A stretch of DNA of 64,000 nt from an uncultured Clostridium sp. (GTDB lineage: Bacteria; Bacillota; Clostridia; Lachnospirales; Lachnospiraceae): NCBI GenBank assembly GCA_945915475.1, contig CAMEFI010000004.1, forward strand, positions 1 through 64,000, written 5' to 3'. The notes beneath the pieces are model-generated. The model had not been told where the DNA came from. It did no database searches and worked only from the letters and a program-made list of their open reading frames with translations. Both the position numbers and the translations under genes were made by a program. Of the stretch, positions 1 through 9,509 are shown piece after piece; position 1 is the first letter of the stretch, and the number at the start of each line of letters is the position of its first letter.

Positions 1-128
1 GATTTATTTGACGCCTCTCCCATCTCGCCTCTCGGCTCGATGTTCATGCGGCGTCTTCGACTTATCTTTACTTGATTTATTTGACGCCTCTCCCATCTCG
101 CCTCTCGGCTCGATGTTCATGCGGCGTC
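1..128. repeat. Two 55-bp direct repeats (1-55 and 74-128), each bounded by GACGCC/GGCGTC inverted ends
   Basis: Identical string gatttatttgacgcctctcccatctcgcctctcggctcgatgttcatgcggcgtc occurs twice with an 18-bp spacer. Confidence 0.9.
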
Positions 129-161
129 AAATGAATGCGCTACCGCGCATTCTTAAAATAA

Positions 162-208
162 AAAGAGGAGTCATCTTTCCGTGCAAGCACGGATAATGAC
201 TCCTCTTT
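162..208 (-). terminator. Rho-independent terminator of efp
   Basis: 13-bp perfect stem AAAGAGGAGTCAT/ATGACTCCTCTTT with an inner CCGTGC-aa-GCACGG hairpin; T-rich on the minus strand. Confidence 0.8.
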
Positions 209-241
209 CCATTTTATAAATCAAGTAGCAATTCGCTTGAC

Positions 242-805
242 TTATGCTCTTGACATATATTCACCAGTTCTGGTATCGATAACGATTTTATCTCCCTGGT
301 TAACGAATAAAGGTACATTCAAAGTTGCACCTGTCTCTACGGTACATGGCTTTGTTGCACCTGTAGCTGTGTTACCTTTCACACCTGGCTCACACTCTGT
401 TACCTCTAATGTAACGTTGATTTCCGGCTCAATGGCAAACACATTACCATCATGAGAAACAACCTTAACATTCTCATTCTCTTTTACAAACTTCAAAGAA
501 TCACCAACTACATCAGATCCTAAAGCAATCTGATCATAAGTTTCATTATCCATGAAATAATATAAGTCTCCATCCTTATATAAATACTGCATATTCTTAC
601 GATCAATATGAGCAGTCTCAAACTTCTCGGTTGGACGGAAACTGTTCTCGATTACACCACCATTCACGATGTTCTTTAACTTCGTCCGAACAAATGCAGC
701 ACCTTTTCCTGGTTTTACGTGCTGGAATTCGATAACCTGACAAATCTTTCCTTCATACTCAATTGTTACACCATTTCTAAAATCACTTGCTGTAATTGTT
801 GCCAT
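242..805 (-). CDS. efp: Elongation factor P
   Basis: 187 aa; [45 protein letters not shown] is typical EF-P. Confidence 0.97.
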   Translation of the reverse strand: MATITASDFRNGVTIEYEGKICQVIEFQHVKPGKGAAFVRTKLKNIVNGGVIENSFRPTEKFETAHIDRKNMQYLYKDGDLYYFMDNETYDQIALGSDVVGDSLKFVKENENVKVVSHDGNVFAIEPEINVTLEVTECEPGVKGNTATGATKPCTVETGATLNVPLFVNQGDKIVIDTRTGEYMSRA

Positions 806-936
806 GAAAATAATCCTCCTTAAAACTTCTCATCTCATACGCACTCATAATTATAAACTTATAGCCACTATAAGCACTCACATATCGCCATTATACCTTA
901 TCAATGTATATTTTTCAATAAAAAAATATAATCTAA

Positions 937-3330
937 TTATTCCTCCTGTTTTGCCAGTGCCCTTTCTGCCGCATCCAATGATTCATATCCATATAATAAT
1001 GCTGTGTTTGTCATGATCATCTCCGCTAAATTCTTCTCTTCCTGATTTAACTCCACAACCCATCTGCCATACATCGAAAGGGTCTGATTCGAATATGTCA
1101 TTAACTCTCCCTTTAAATAAGTCTCATATGATGTATTATATGGATTATCCGTTGTACTTCGAATTGTTCTCGCATTACCAGCCATATATGGATATTTCTT
1201 TGCAAAATCTTCCATCCAGCCCACCTGGATCTGTGCAATCTGGTTGACAATAGCACGTTTTTGCTCTGTACACTTTGGAAACTTGTCTGCAATTTTTGCA
1301 TATTCTTCCGGTGCTGTGGATTCCATCATCCGTCCATATTTCTCAGTAATCAGATTCCAATTGCGGTCATTAGCCTCCACAAAATCCATGTAAAAGCTTT
1401 TCAACAATTCCATCGGCCACGCAAGATACTGGCTTTTTCTCATGACTGAAAATGTATTCCAATCATTCTGGCAATCCGCTCTGCCGCCTTCATTCTCCAC
1501 CTTGTCAAATGCCTGCCACTCTAACTTTACAATCGCATCTACTAATTCCGTCTTTGTTACTTCTTTTTCTTCCATCTTATCTCCTCCTAGCACATATGGA
1601 ATCTGATCTTCTAAATACAACGCATCACTTACGGTATATTCCTTATCCTTCAGCAATTGCACAATCATTGACGCAATCCTGTTAATTCTTTGTAATACCG
1701 GGTCCTCTGTATTCGTGATTCCAATCCAGTCAACCACATCCCTGCTCTTATAGGATGTATTGTCTATCTTATCCTGCATCAACATTTTCACTTCGTTTAA
1801 AATATCTCCTCCCAAAGGTAATGTTGCTGCCATACGTATACTCCACTTTCTGTGTGGTTCATATCGGTCATTAACCAGATATAATAAATGAACTGCCTGC
1901 TCTTCAAATTCATGCAGAACCCAGGCTGCTCCATCCACATCGCCTCGTTTCATCATACGTTCATAATTGTACTGTCCCGACTGACAGATTAATCCCAATG
2001 CTTGTGCCATCTTCCTGCGTTTTACACTATCTGGATACCCCTTTTTCAGGTTCGTGTAAATGTGTCCAAATACCGAATTCTCTCCTGCAAAGATTCTACC
2101 ATTTGTCACAGTAGCAAGCTGCCAGTCAGCAAGCCGCAAATACACATTTTCCGGTAAATCCTCATGTTCCATCAAAAACATGATCTCTTCCTGTGAAAGA
2201 TCCAGAATCCTTCCAAAGAAATCTTCGACAATAATCACACCATTTCTTCTCTTTCCCGGAATCTCCTCCGGTCTGTTCAACCCCCGAAATGTTTCAGGAA
2301 GCTGTTGATACGCTTTCTCCAACTCTTTTCCATGCTTCTCATATTGTTTCCTTGTCACAAAGATTCCAAAACCGGGTCCAAAATCATGGTCCATGGAAAA
2401 GATGTCATCCAGTCCAAAGCTCTCTGATCCTTCTCCAACCTTGGCAAATGCTATATCATCATATTTTCCGGCAAGTTCTTTTCCATACTTCTCATAATAA
2501 TCCTTATCAATTGTCATCCCTTTCATGGCATCCGGTTTACCAGACTTTTCATAACAAATCTGCAGATTGGATAACAGCCGGAAATATGCATGTGTAAGTC
2601 CGACATGACTCCGAAGTGCCAGCATCGCCTGTTCAAATGTCTCTGCTGCCTTGTGATATTCTTTTTTTGCCACATAGATATCTCCCTTTGCTGACAAAGC
2701 TGCGCCATAATGGAAATCCTGGGTTCTTCCATCTTCAAAAATAGCCAGACTTTCTCCAATTGCATTCTCTGCCTCTGTCACATTTCCAGCTTTCATATAG
2801 GAAGCTGCCAGATTCGTATAGGTAACAGCAAGCTCAATCACTGCTTCTGGAATATTCTTTACAATGGCAAGGGCATCCTTTAAAGCCTGACATGCATCAT
2901 CATATCTTCCCATCTCCTGATAGAGCAGTGACAGGTTATTATTTAATCCTGCCCATCGAAAATCAGCGGGCTCTAACACTTTATAATAAATCTCCCTCAC
3001 CATCTCATAATACTGTAAAGATGTGTCCAGTTTACCTGCTGCCCGGTATGCATTGGCAATGTTCAGGCAGCTCGTCCCATAATGCACCGTATCTTTTAAT
3101 CCTGCCCTCTCCATGAATGGTAACAGCTTCTCACAATAGGCTTCCGCCTTGTCATATTCAGATGCATCTCTATAAAACCCAATCAATTCATTGATAATTG
3201 TAATGGCACATCCCACATCACTTTCCTGCAATGCCTGTTCCAGATTGGAAGATAAATAGTCTTCAACCTTATCGCTCTGTCTATTTTCATACAACTCATC
3301 CAACCCATTTATTACTGCCTCGCTATCCAT
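937..3330 (-). CDS. TPR-repeat protein with a C-terminal DUF4125-like region
   Basis: N-terminal TPR units (e.g. AEAYCEKLLPFMERAG, NLSLLYQEMGRYDDACQALKDAL); C-terminal LEWQAFDKVENEGGRADCQNDWNTFSVMRKSQY. ATG at 3330 has an AGGAG RBS, so the start is moved from 3339. Confidence 0.7.
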   Translation of the reverse strand: MDSEAVINGLDELYENRQSDKVEDYLSSNLEQALQESDVGCAITIINELIGFYRDASEYDKAEAYCEKLLPFMERAGLKDTVHYGTSCLNIANAYRAAGKLDTSLQYYEMVREIYYKVLEPADFRWAGLNNNLSLLYQEMGRYDDACQALKDALAIVKNIPEAVIELAVTYTNLAASYMKAGNVTEAENAIGESLAIFEDGRTQDFHYGAALSAKGDIYVAKKEYHKAAETFEQAMLALRSHVGLTHAYFRLLSNLQICYEKSGKPDAMKGMTIDKDYYEKYGKELAGKYDDIAFAKVGEGSESFGLDDIFSMDHDFGPGFGIFVTRKQYEKHGKELEKAYQQLPETFRGLNRPEEIPGKRRNGVIIVEDFFGRILDLSQEEIMFLMEHEDLPENVYLRLADWQLATVTNGRIFAGENSVFGHIYTNLKKGYPDSVKRRKMAQALGLICQSGQYNYERMMKRGDVDGAAWVLHEFEEQAVHLLYLVNDRYEPHRKWSIRMAATLPLGGDILNEVKMLMQDKIDNTSYKSRDVVDWIGITNTEDPVLQRINRIASMIVQLLKDKEYTVSDALYLEDQIPYVLGGDKMEEKEVTKTELVDAIVKLEWQAFDKVENEGGRADCQNDWNTFSVMRKSQYLAWPMELLKSFYMDFVEANDRNWNLITEKYGRMMESTAPEEYAKIADKFPKCTEQKRAIVNQIAQIQVGWMEDFAKKYPYMAGNARTIRSTTDNPYNTSYETYLKGELMTYSNQTLSMYGRWVVELNQEEKNLAEMIMTNTALLYGYESLDAAERALAKQEE

Positions 3331-3346
3331 ACAACACACTCCTCAT

Positions 3347-4123
3347 TTACATATTTCCTATTATCTTATCCTTCATAACCGCTAAAAACTCCCGGACGTA
3401 ATTGGTAGGAACCAGATACCAGACCGACTTTGCTGCTAATCCTTCCACATTCTGATATCCCGCCTTTCTTGCAATTCCAACTGCCCGAAGCACATGAAAA
3501 TCCGTTGTCACAACAATAATATGGGAATATTCACAGTCTCCCCCATCTTCCATCATAATCTTTTTTGAAAAATCAAGATTCTCCTTTGTAGAAGTGGATT
3601 CATCTTCTAGTAAAACCCGATCCCGGGCAATTCCCGCTGCAACTAATCCGTTACACATTGCTTCTGCCTCAGAGATTCCCTCATCATGTCCCTGACCGCC
3701 ACTGACAATCGCCTTTGTCATTGGATACGCTTTCATATATTCCGCAGCCTTTGCAATTCGGTATTCAAGAATGAGGGATGGTTTCGTACCATTTACCTTT
3801 GCACCTAATACAATGAGATAATCCGCTTCTGACTTTGGTAATTTTACACTCTGATATACAATCAAAGACTCCACTACCACAAAGAAGAGGCATCCGATTA
3901 AAACCACCAGTTCCATGATTGCAAGCAAAGGCTTTGGCATCCATTGAAATCCCCTCTTTGAAAAAGTCAGTACGAGGGAAATCCCCAAAAAGAATAATCC
4001 CATAACCAGCCACACATAGCTAAAATGAAATGCCGGTCCAATAGTTGCCATCAAAATTGTAAAATAACCAAGACAGGTAACTGCTAATACATAGCCAGTT
4101 ACCTGTAATCCCTTTTTCCTCAT
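3347..4123 (-). CDS. YdcF/SanA/ElyC-family (DUF218) membrane protein
   Basis: N-terminal TM helices, then ADYLIVLGAKVNGTKPSLILEYRIAKAAEYMKAYPMTKAIVSGGQGHDEGISEAEAM. Confidence 0.85.
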   Translation of the reverse strand: MRKKGLQVTGYVLAVTCLGYFTILMATIGPAFHFSYVWLVMGLFFLGISLVLTFSKRGFQWMPKPLLAIMELVVLIGCLFFVVVESLIVYQSVKLPKSEADYLIVLGAKVNGTKPSLILEYRIAKAAEYMKAYPMTKAIVSGGQGHDEGISEAEAMCNGLVAAGIARDRVLLEDESTSTKENLDFSKKIMMEDGGDCEYSHIIVVTTDFHVLRAVGIARKAGYQNVEGLAAKSVWYLVPTNYVREFLAVMKDKIIGNM

Positions 4124-4764
4124 AAAACTGCCTTATCCCTTAAACACTTAACAACCTCTTCTTCCCGTCCTGTCTCTTTCTGATACGGGGAAGCAACCAC
4201 AATCAATGTCACACCACATTCCAATGCAGCCTCCATCTTCTCTATGAAACCACTTGAAATTCCTGAATCTTTTGTCACTAAATACTTGATGTCATAATCC
4301 TTGAGCATCGCCATATTCATCTGCTTTGAAAATGGTCCGGTCATGCCAATCAAATGTCTGCCACATATACCAAGCCCCTCACAGGCAGCTATGATGCCAC
4401 TATTGGATATTACACGGGAATATACCCTCTCCTTGTAATTCGGAAGCTTTGTATATTCATATATCTCCAAAGCTCCTGTTGTGGTAAGAATATTGCCATC
4501 CACGTCTTTTAAATAATCCACTGCAGCCTTGATATTTTCTACAATAATAATCCGGTCTCCATCAGAATCCTTAGATATCTCACCCGGAACAACTAATTCT
4601 CCACGGTTTGCCAGTTCATATATTGCAGTTAACTCTCCCTTTACTGCAAGTTCTCCTTTGACGGATAACTCACCCTTTACGGACAATCCCGTGCGTGGAA
4701 CCGCAACCACGCCACTGGATTGAACAATCATTTCCTTCTTATCGTTGTCCTTCTGATCTGCCAT
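4120..4764 (-). CDS. Precorrin-6A reductase (CobK/CbiJ)-like protein, C-terminal half only, with an N-terminal KGEL repeat
   Basis: GNILTTTGALEIYEYTKLPNYKERVYSRVIS...YLVTKDSG matches the CobK C-terminal half; ATG at 4764 has an AGGAGG RBS. Confidence 0.65.
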   Translation of the reverse strand: MADQKDNDKKEMIVQSSGVVAVPRTGLSVKGELSVKGELAVKGELTAIYELANRGELVVPGEISKDSDGDRIIIVENIKAAVDYLKDVDGNILTTTGALEIYEYTKLPNYKERVYSRVISNSGIIAACEGLGICGRHLIGMTGPFSKQMNMAMLKDYDIKYLVTKDSGISSGFIEKMEAALECGVTLIVVASPYQKETGREEEVVKCLRDKAVL

Positions 4765-4803
4765 TATTCTAACCTCCTGTAATCGATTGTTTTCTGTCAC
4801 TTA

Positions 4804-5835
4804 CTAAAAACGGATCGTCAGCTTCTTTACTGCTGCTGCCATTGCAATTCCATCCCGTTCCTGTTTCTTGATTACAAGCTTTCCACCATGACTTCCCCTC
4901 ACTGCACAGCGTTCGCTGGCATTATCTATATTGAAGATCTCTCCAATACTATCCGTACCCAAGAAATTACCATTCACTTCCTGCAATGTCTCATCTGAAT
5001 ATGTCTGATATTTCACATTCAATGACTTTGCAAATTCTACAATTCCCGGCTCCTCGTCAAGATGATAAATAGAGCAGATTCTTCCAATCCTTGTGACCGG
5101 TATCTGATATTTCTGCAAATTCGAATACACAAATTGCTCAATATCGCTGGCCTTTGTTCCCGGACTGCATACCAATCCAATAATGATATTCTTTGGCACT
5201 AAATGAAGTGTCTTTTCAAAGGGATGAGATAAAAGATCCGTTGATACAAACACACCAGAATCTTTTCCTTCACTTCCAAGACTCTCCGGGACTTTACCTT
5301 CTATAAAATAATCACACTCAAATCCAACCGGCTTACCATACAAAATCTCATTGGATAGTTCCTTTGCAAGTACACTTTCTACGATATACAGATGATTCTT
5401 CTTTGCAAATGCCTCAATGCTGAATACCCCGGTCATCCGATTACCACTGGTAATCACAGGATTCGCATTCAACTGATCCGCCAGATTATATGCTAATTCA
5501 TTCGCCGTAATCATCTGACCTGATAACAATGAGATTACATTGGTTCCCAACTCATCTAATACAACAACTGCCGGATCTACTGCTTTCCCACGAATAAACG
5601 GTGTGATTGTCCGGACTGCCGTTTCACAGGAGCCGATAAAAATGATTGCATCGGTCTCATAAAATATCCTGGCAACTGCAGCCTCTAACTTATGAATCGG
5701 TAGCTTGCCTGCCATCGCTGCAAATTTCTCAGATGCATAGGAATATATGGTATGTCCTTCTTCCTCTAAACATACCTCAATCTTATCACTCAATATGCAC
5801 CCCTTAATAGAAAATGCGAGCAAACTAATCTTCAT
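4804..5835 (-). CDS. cbiG: Cobalt-precorrin 5A hydrolase CbiG
   Basis: DAIIFIGSCETAVRTITPFIRGKAVDPAVVVLDELGTNVISLLSGQM and GLVCSPGTKASDIEQF. Confidence 0.88.
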   Translation of the reverse strand: MKISLLAFSIKGCILSDKIEVCLEEEGHTIYSYASEKFAAMAGKLPIHKLEAAVARIFYETDAIIFIGSCETAVRTITPFIRGKAVDPAVVVLDELGTNVISLLSGQMITANELAYNLADQLNANPVITSGNRMTGVFSIEAFAKKNHLYIVESVLAKELSNEILYGKPVGFECDYFIEGKVPESLGSEGKDSGVFVSTDLLSHPFEKTLHLVPKNIIIGLVCSPGTKASDIEQFVYSNLQKYQIPVTRIGRICSIYHLDEEPGIVEFAKSLNVKYQTYSDETLQEVNGNFLGTDSIGEIFNIDNASERCAVRGSHGGKLVIKKQERDGIAMAAAVKKLTIRF

Positions 5836-5967
5836 GTAATCCCTCCGTTCTATCCCTTCTAAGCCCTCAAAAACGCTTATTTTATAAACCCTCTTATACG
5901 ATTTACATTATACACCATTTCACATAGGTATGAAAGAGTTTTTTAAGATCCGGATTCACCAGAAAAA

Positions 5968-6015
5968 AAGGAACGATTGTGAAATCTCCTGTAATGATAA
6001 CACAATCGTCCCCTT
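5968..6015 (-). terminator. Terminator downstream of asd
   Basis: AAGGaACGATTGTG...CACAATCGTcCCCTT stem followed by a T run on the minus strand. Confidence 0.75.
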
Positions 6016-6031
6016 ATAATAATGCAAACTA

Positions 6032-7123
6032 TTATTTCTTTGTAATATATCCCTGTGCCTTCAAAAGTTCTGCACAAAGTACAGCTCCACCAGCAGCACC
6101 TCTGACAGTATTATGAGAAAGTCCAACAAACTTCCAGTCATATACACTATCCTCACGAATACGTCCAACAGAGATTCCCATTCCATGTTCAAAATCAACA
6201 TCTAAGGTTACCTGCGGACGATTATCTTCTTCCATATACTGGATAAATTGTTTTGGTGCGCTTGGAAGATTCAGCTCCTGAGGAACGCCCTTATACTCTA
6301 CTAACTTCTGAATCAACTGCTCTTTGGTTGGTTTCTTTTTAAACTTCACAAATACAGCAGCAGTATGACCATTCAATACCGGAACACGAATACACTGACA
6401 TGTAATGACCGGACTTGTTGCAGGAACAATCTCACCCTTTTCTTCATCAACACGACCCCAAATACGTAGAGGTTCCTTCTCAGACTTCTCTTCCTCTCCA
6501 CCGATAAATGGAATAATATTACCAACCATCTCCGGCCAGTCCTTAAATGTCTTACCGGCACCTGAAATTGCCTGATATGTGGTAGCAACCACTTCATATG
6601 GTTCAAACTCTTTCCATGCAGTGAGAACCGGTGCATAGCTTTGGATAGAACAGTTTGGTTTTACTGCTACAAATCCCCTTGTTGTACCAAGACGTTTCTT
6701 CTGGAAATCAATCACTTTCATATGTTCCGGATTAATCTCAGGCACTACCATTGGAACATCCGGTGTCCATCTATGTGCAGAGTTGTTTGATACCACCGGT
6801 GTCTCTGTCTTAGCATATGCTTCCTCAATTGCCTTAATCTCGTCCTTTGTCATATCTACTGCGCTGAATACAAAGTCAACAGTAGAAGCAACTTCTTCTA
6901 CTTCATTCACATTGTGTACAATAATCTTCTTCACTGCTTCCGGCATTGGGGTATCCATCTTCCATCTGTCACCAACAGCTTCCTCATATGTCTTGCCGGC
7001 ACTTCTTGGACTTGCTGCAATCGTGGTCACCTCAAACCATGGATGATTCTCTAATAAAGCAATAAATCTCTGTCCTACCATACCGGTACCGCCAAGGATA
7101 CCTACTTTTAACTTTTCACTCAT
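6032..7123 (-). CDS. asd: Aspartate-semialdehyde dehydrogenase
   Basis: KVGILGGTGMVGQRFIALLENHPWF; VAVKPNCSIQSY; full length. Confidence 0.95.
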   Translation of the reverse strand: MSEKLKVGILGGTGMVGQRFIALLENHPWFEVTTIAASPRSAGKTYEEAVGDRWKMDTPMPEAVKKIIVHNVNEVEEVASTVDFVFSAVDMTKDEIKAIEEAYAKTETPVVSNNSAHRWTPDVPMVVPEINPEHMKVIDFQKKRLGTTRGFVAVKPNCSIQSYAPVLTAWKEFEPYEVVATTYQAISGAGKTFKDWPEMVGNIIPFIGGEEEKSEKEPLRIWGRVDEEKGEIVPATSPVITCQCIRVPVLNGHTAAVFVKFKKKPTKEQLIQKLVEYKGVPQELNLPSAPKQFIQYMEEDNRPQVTLDVDFEHGMGISVGRIREDSVYDWKFVGLSHNTVRGAAGGAVLCAELLKAQGYITKK

Positions 7124-7258
7124 AATTATGCTCCTCTTATCTTAGCAGGACATCTCCTAAACATCCCTCAGTCATCAGATTGTCCCGCATATGTTATAAT
7201 CTACATAATAATACTCTAAACTTTTCAATAACGCAAGTATTTCATGCGAAATTATCAT

Positions 7259-8668
7259 CTATCCTTTTACCGATATTAAGAATTCCACTCCCTCATCTAT
7301 ATTGCATGCGGAACAATATCCATCATGGGCAGACACAATTTCCTGTACAATAGACAGACCAACACCAAATCCCTTTCCTCTTGTCCTTGCTTTATCTACT
7401 TTGCTAAATGGATCCCAGATAGAATCAAACTCTGTTTCGTCAATATGACTTCCTGTATTATATACCCGAAATTCGTAAAATTCTCCATTTTTTTTACCTG
7501 AAACGCGAATCGTAATATGATCTCCTACGGCATGAGACACTGCATTCCGAACCAGATTATTCAGGGCACGCTCTACTAATAAAAAATCCGCCTTCACCCG
7601 GTCTGTTTTGTCGTACTCTTCTTCATAAGTAATATTTTTCCCAACCGTCTCATCCTCAAAGCACCTCCGAATATCATGAAACAAATATTTCACCTCAAAA
7701 ATTTCCGGATGCAGTTCTTCGGCTTTTTGTTCAAATTTTGATAATTCCAGCATTTCCCTGACTAATACATCCACCCTGGTACTTTCGTTGGATATAATTT
7801 CGCAATACTGCAGTGCTCTTTCCGGATTCTTCTGTAATACCACTTTGAGCCTGTCTGCATAGCCCATAATAACCGCAATGGGGGATTTAATCTCATGGGA
7901 AATATTCCGTACGAGACGTTTTCTCTTTTCAATATCATTTTGCAATTGTTCCACATTCTTCTCCAAATGCTCTGACATCCTGTTAATGGACATTCCAAGC
8001 TGACCTAACTCGTCTTCCGATTGAACATCCACCCGGGTATCAAATTCCAGATTAGAAATGTGCTCTGCTGCACGCTGCATGTTTCGGATTGGCACAATCA
8101 TACGATTGGATACTTTCATAACCAGCACGAAGCCCAACAGAATAATCACGATTCCTGCCAACAGATCAAAGACGATTGCCGAATACATGGCTTTTTCCAG
8201 GCTTCGGTAAGACCGTCCTAATATAACATAGCGATTATCAGCCACTTTCTTAATCACTCTTACCAGAATGACTCCTGTCTGTTTCTCGGAATTTCTCGAC
8301 ATAGATATGACATCACCGCCATCGAGTTGTTCTTTGTTACGATCAAATAGAACAGAACTCATTTCTCCAACCGCTTTTCTATGATATTCACTTATCTTGG
8401 TTGTACTGATTACATTCTTATCACCATCAATCACAGTTACCGATGTATTCATATCCTCGTCAATCTGTTCAATATAATTCGTAAACTCTTCATCTGTATA
8501 AGAATCTTCCTGTTCCATTGTCTGTGCAATCTTTTCCATCTGTTTTGTACTAAGAAATACAGAAAATGGAATCATAAAAAAATACGTCAACAAGATATTT
8601 AACACGATAAATGCTGCAATGAAAGCAACTCCTATTGCACAAATTTTGCTTTTTAAGGATTTCTTCAT
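7259..8668 (-). CDS. Sensor histidine kinase (HAMP, HisKA, HATPase)
   Basis: Two TM regions; RLVRNISHEIKSPIAVIMGYADRL; GKGFGVGLSIVQEIVSAHDG. Confidence 0.93.
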   Translation of the reverse strand: MKKSLKSKICAIGVAFIAAFIVLNILLTYFFMIPFSVFLSTKQMEKIAQTMEQEDSYTDEEFTNYIEQIDEDMNTSVTVIDGDKNVISTTKISEYHRKAVGEMSSVLFDRNKEQLDGGDVISMSRNSEKQTGVILVRVIKKVADNRYVILGRSYRSLEKAMYSAIVFDLLAGIVIILLGFVLVMKVSNRMIVPIRNMQRAAEHISNLEFDTRVDVQSEDELGQLGMSINRMSEHLEKNVEQLQNDIEKRKRLVRNISHEIKSPIAVIMGYADRLKVVLQKNPERALQYCEIISNESTRVDVLVREMLELSKFEQKAEELHPEIFEVKYLFHDIRRCFEDETVGKNITYEEEYDKTDRVKADFLLVERALNNLVRNAVSHAVGDHITIRVSGKKNGEFYEFRVYNTGSHIDETEFDSIWDPFSKVDKARTRGKGFGVGLSIVQEIVSAHDGYCSACNIDEGVEFLISVKG

Positions 8669-9339
8669 TCTTCCACCTCAAAGGAGTATCCCACTCCACG
8701 AATCGTTTTAATATAATTGCCTGCCTCTTTCAAACCGGCTCTGATCATCTTCACATGTGTGTCAATGGTACGAATATCCCCTTCATAGTCATATCCCCAG
8801 ATACGATCCAGGATTTTTTCCCTGGAAAGTACGATATTCTGATTATTCACCAATAACTCCAGCAGCTGAAATTCCTTGTTATTGAGAATCACTTCTTCGT
8901 CTTTTACGTACACTTTACGGGCAATCGGATCCAATGTCAGAATTCCCAGTTCCACTATGTCCAAATTCTGCGCTTTTGTAAGTCGAAGCAGATTCTTCAC
9001 CCGCTCCACCAAAATGTCATAATGAAACGGTTTGCTTACAAAATCGCTGGCTCCATGTCTAAGGCAGGACAACTCACTAGAAGAATCCCCTAATGCAGTA
9101 AGCATCAATATGGGAATATCCGTCCGTTCCCGAATCTCATCTAACACTTCCATTCCATCCATTTTAGGCATCATAATATCTAAAATCACCAGAGCAATCT
9201 CCGGATGCTGCCAGAAAATGTCCACGGTTTCCTCACCATCACCTGCTGTAAAAACTGTATATCCTTCATCCTCTAACACTTCTTTGACTAGATCCCGTAG
9301 TAAATCATCATCATCGGCCACTAAAAGACTAACTGCCAT
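8665..9339 (-). CDS. OmpR/PhoB-family response regulator
   Basis: LLVADDDDLLRDLVKEVL...LVILDIMMPKMDG; winged-helix REKILDRIWGYDYEGDIRTIDTHVKMIR. Confidence 0.94.
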   Translation of the reverse strand: MAVSLLVADDDDLLRDLVKEVLEDEGYTVFTAGDGEETVDIFWQHPEIALVILDIMMPKMDGMEVLDEIRERTDIPILMLTALGDSSSELSCLRHGASDFVSKPFHYDILVERVKNLLRLTKAQNLDIVELGILTLDPIARKVYVKDEEVILNNKEFQLLELLVNNQNIVLSREKILDRIWGYDYEGDIRTIDTHVKMIRAGLKEAGNYIKTIRGVGYSFEVEE

Positions 9340-9431
9340 ACCCTTTCCTCCATTTTATCATCCTGTATATACTATCCGTCAAACCACACTAACTTTAATT
9401 ATAAATAATAAATGTGAAATATAAAAGAAAC

Positions 9432-9455
9432 GGAGCTGCCAAAAACGACAACTCC
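9432..9455 (-). terminator. Terminator downstream of serA
   Basis: Minus strand GGAGTTGTC-GTTTTT-GGCAGCTCC then GTTTCTTTT. Confidence 0.6.
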
Positions 9456-9509
9456 ATTCTATTCAAGAACATATCAACGTTCTTGCTGCATTTTATAAAC
9501 TGTATATCC

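Noticed and set aside
1-128. Possible CRISPR array
   Set aside because: Only two visible 55-bp copies with an 18-bp spacer and palindromic ends; no cas genes in the window. It starts at the window edge, so extension should be checked
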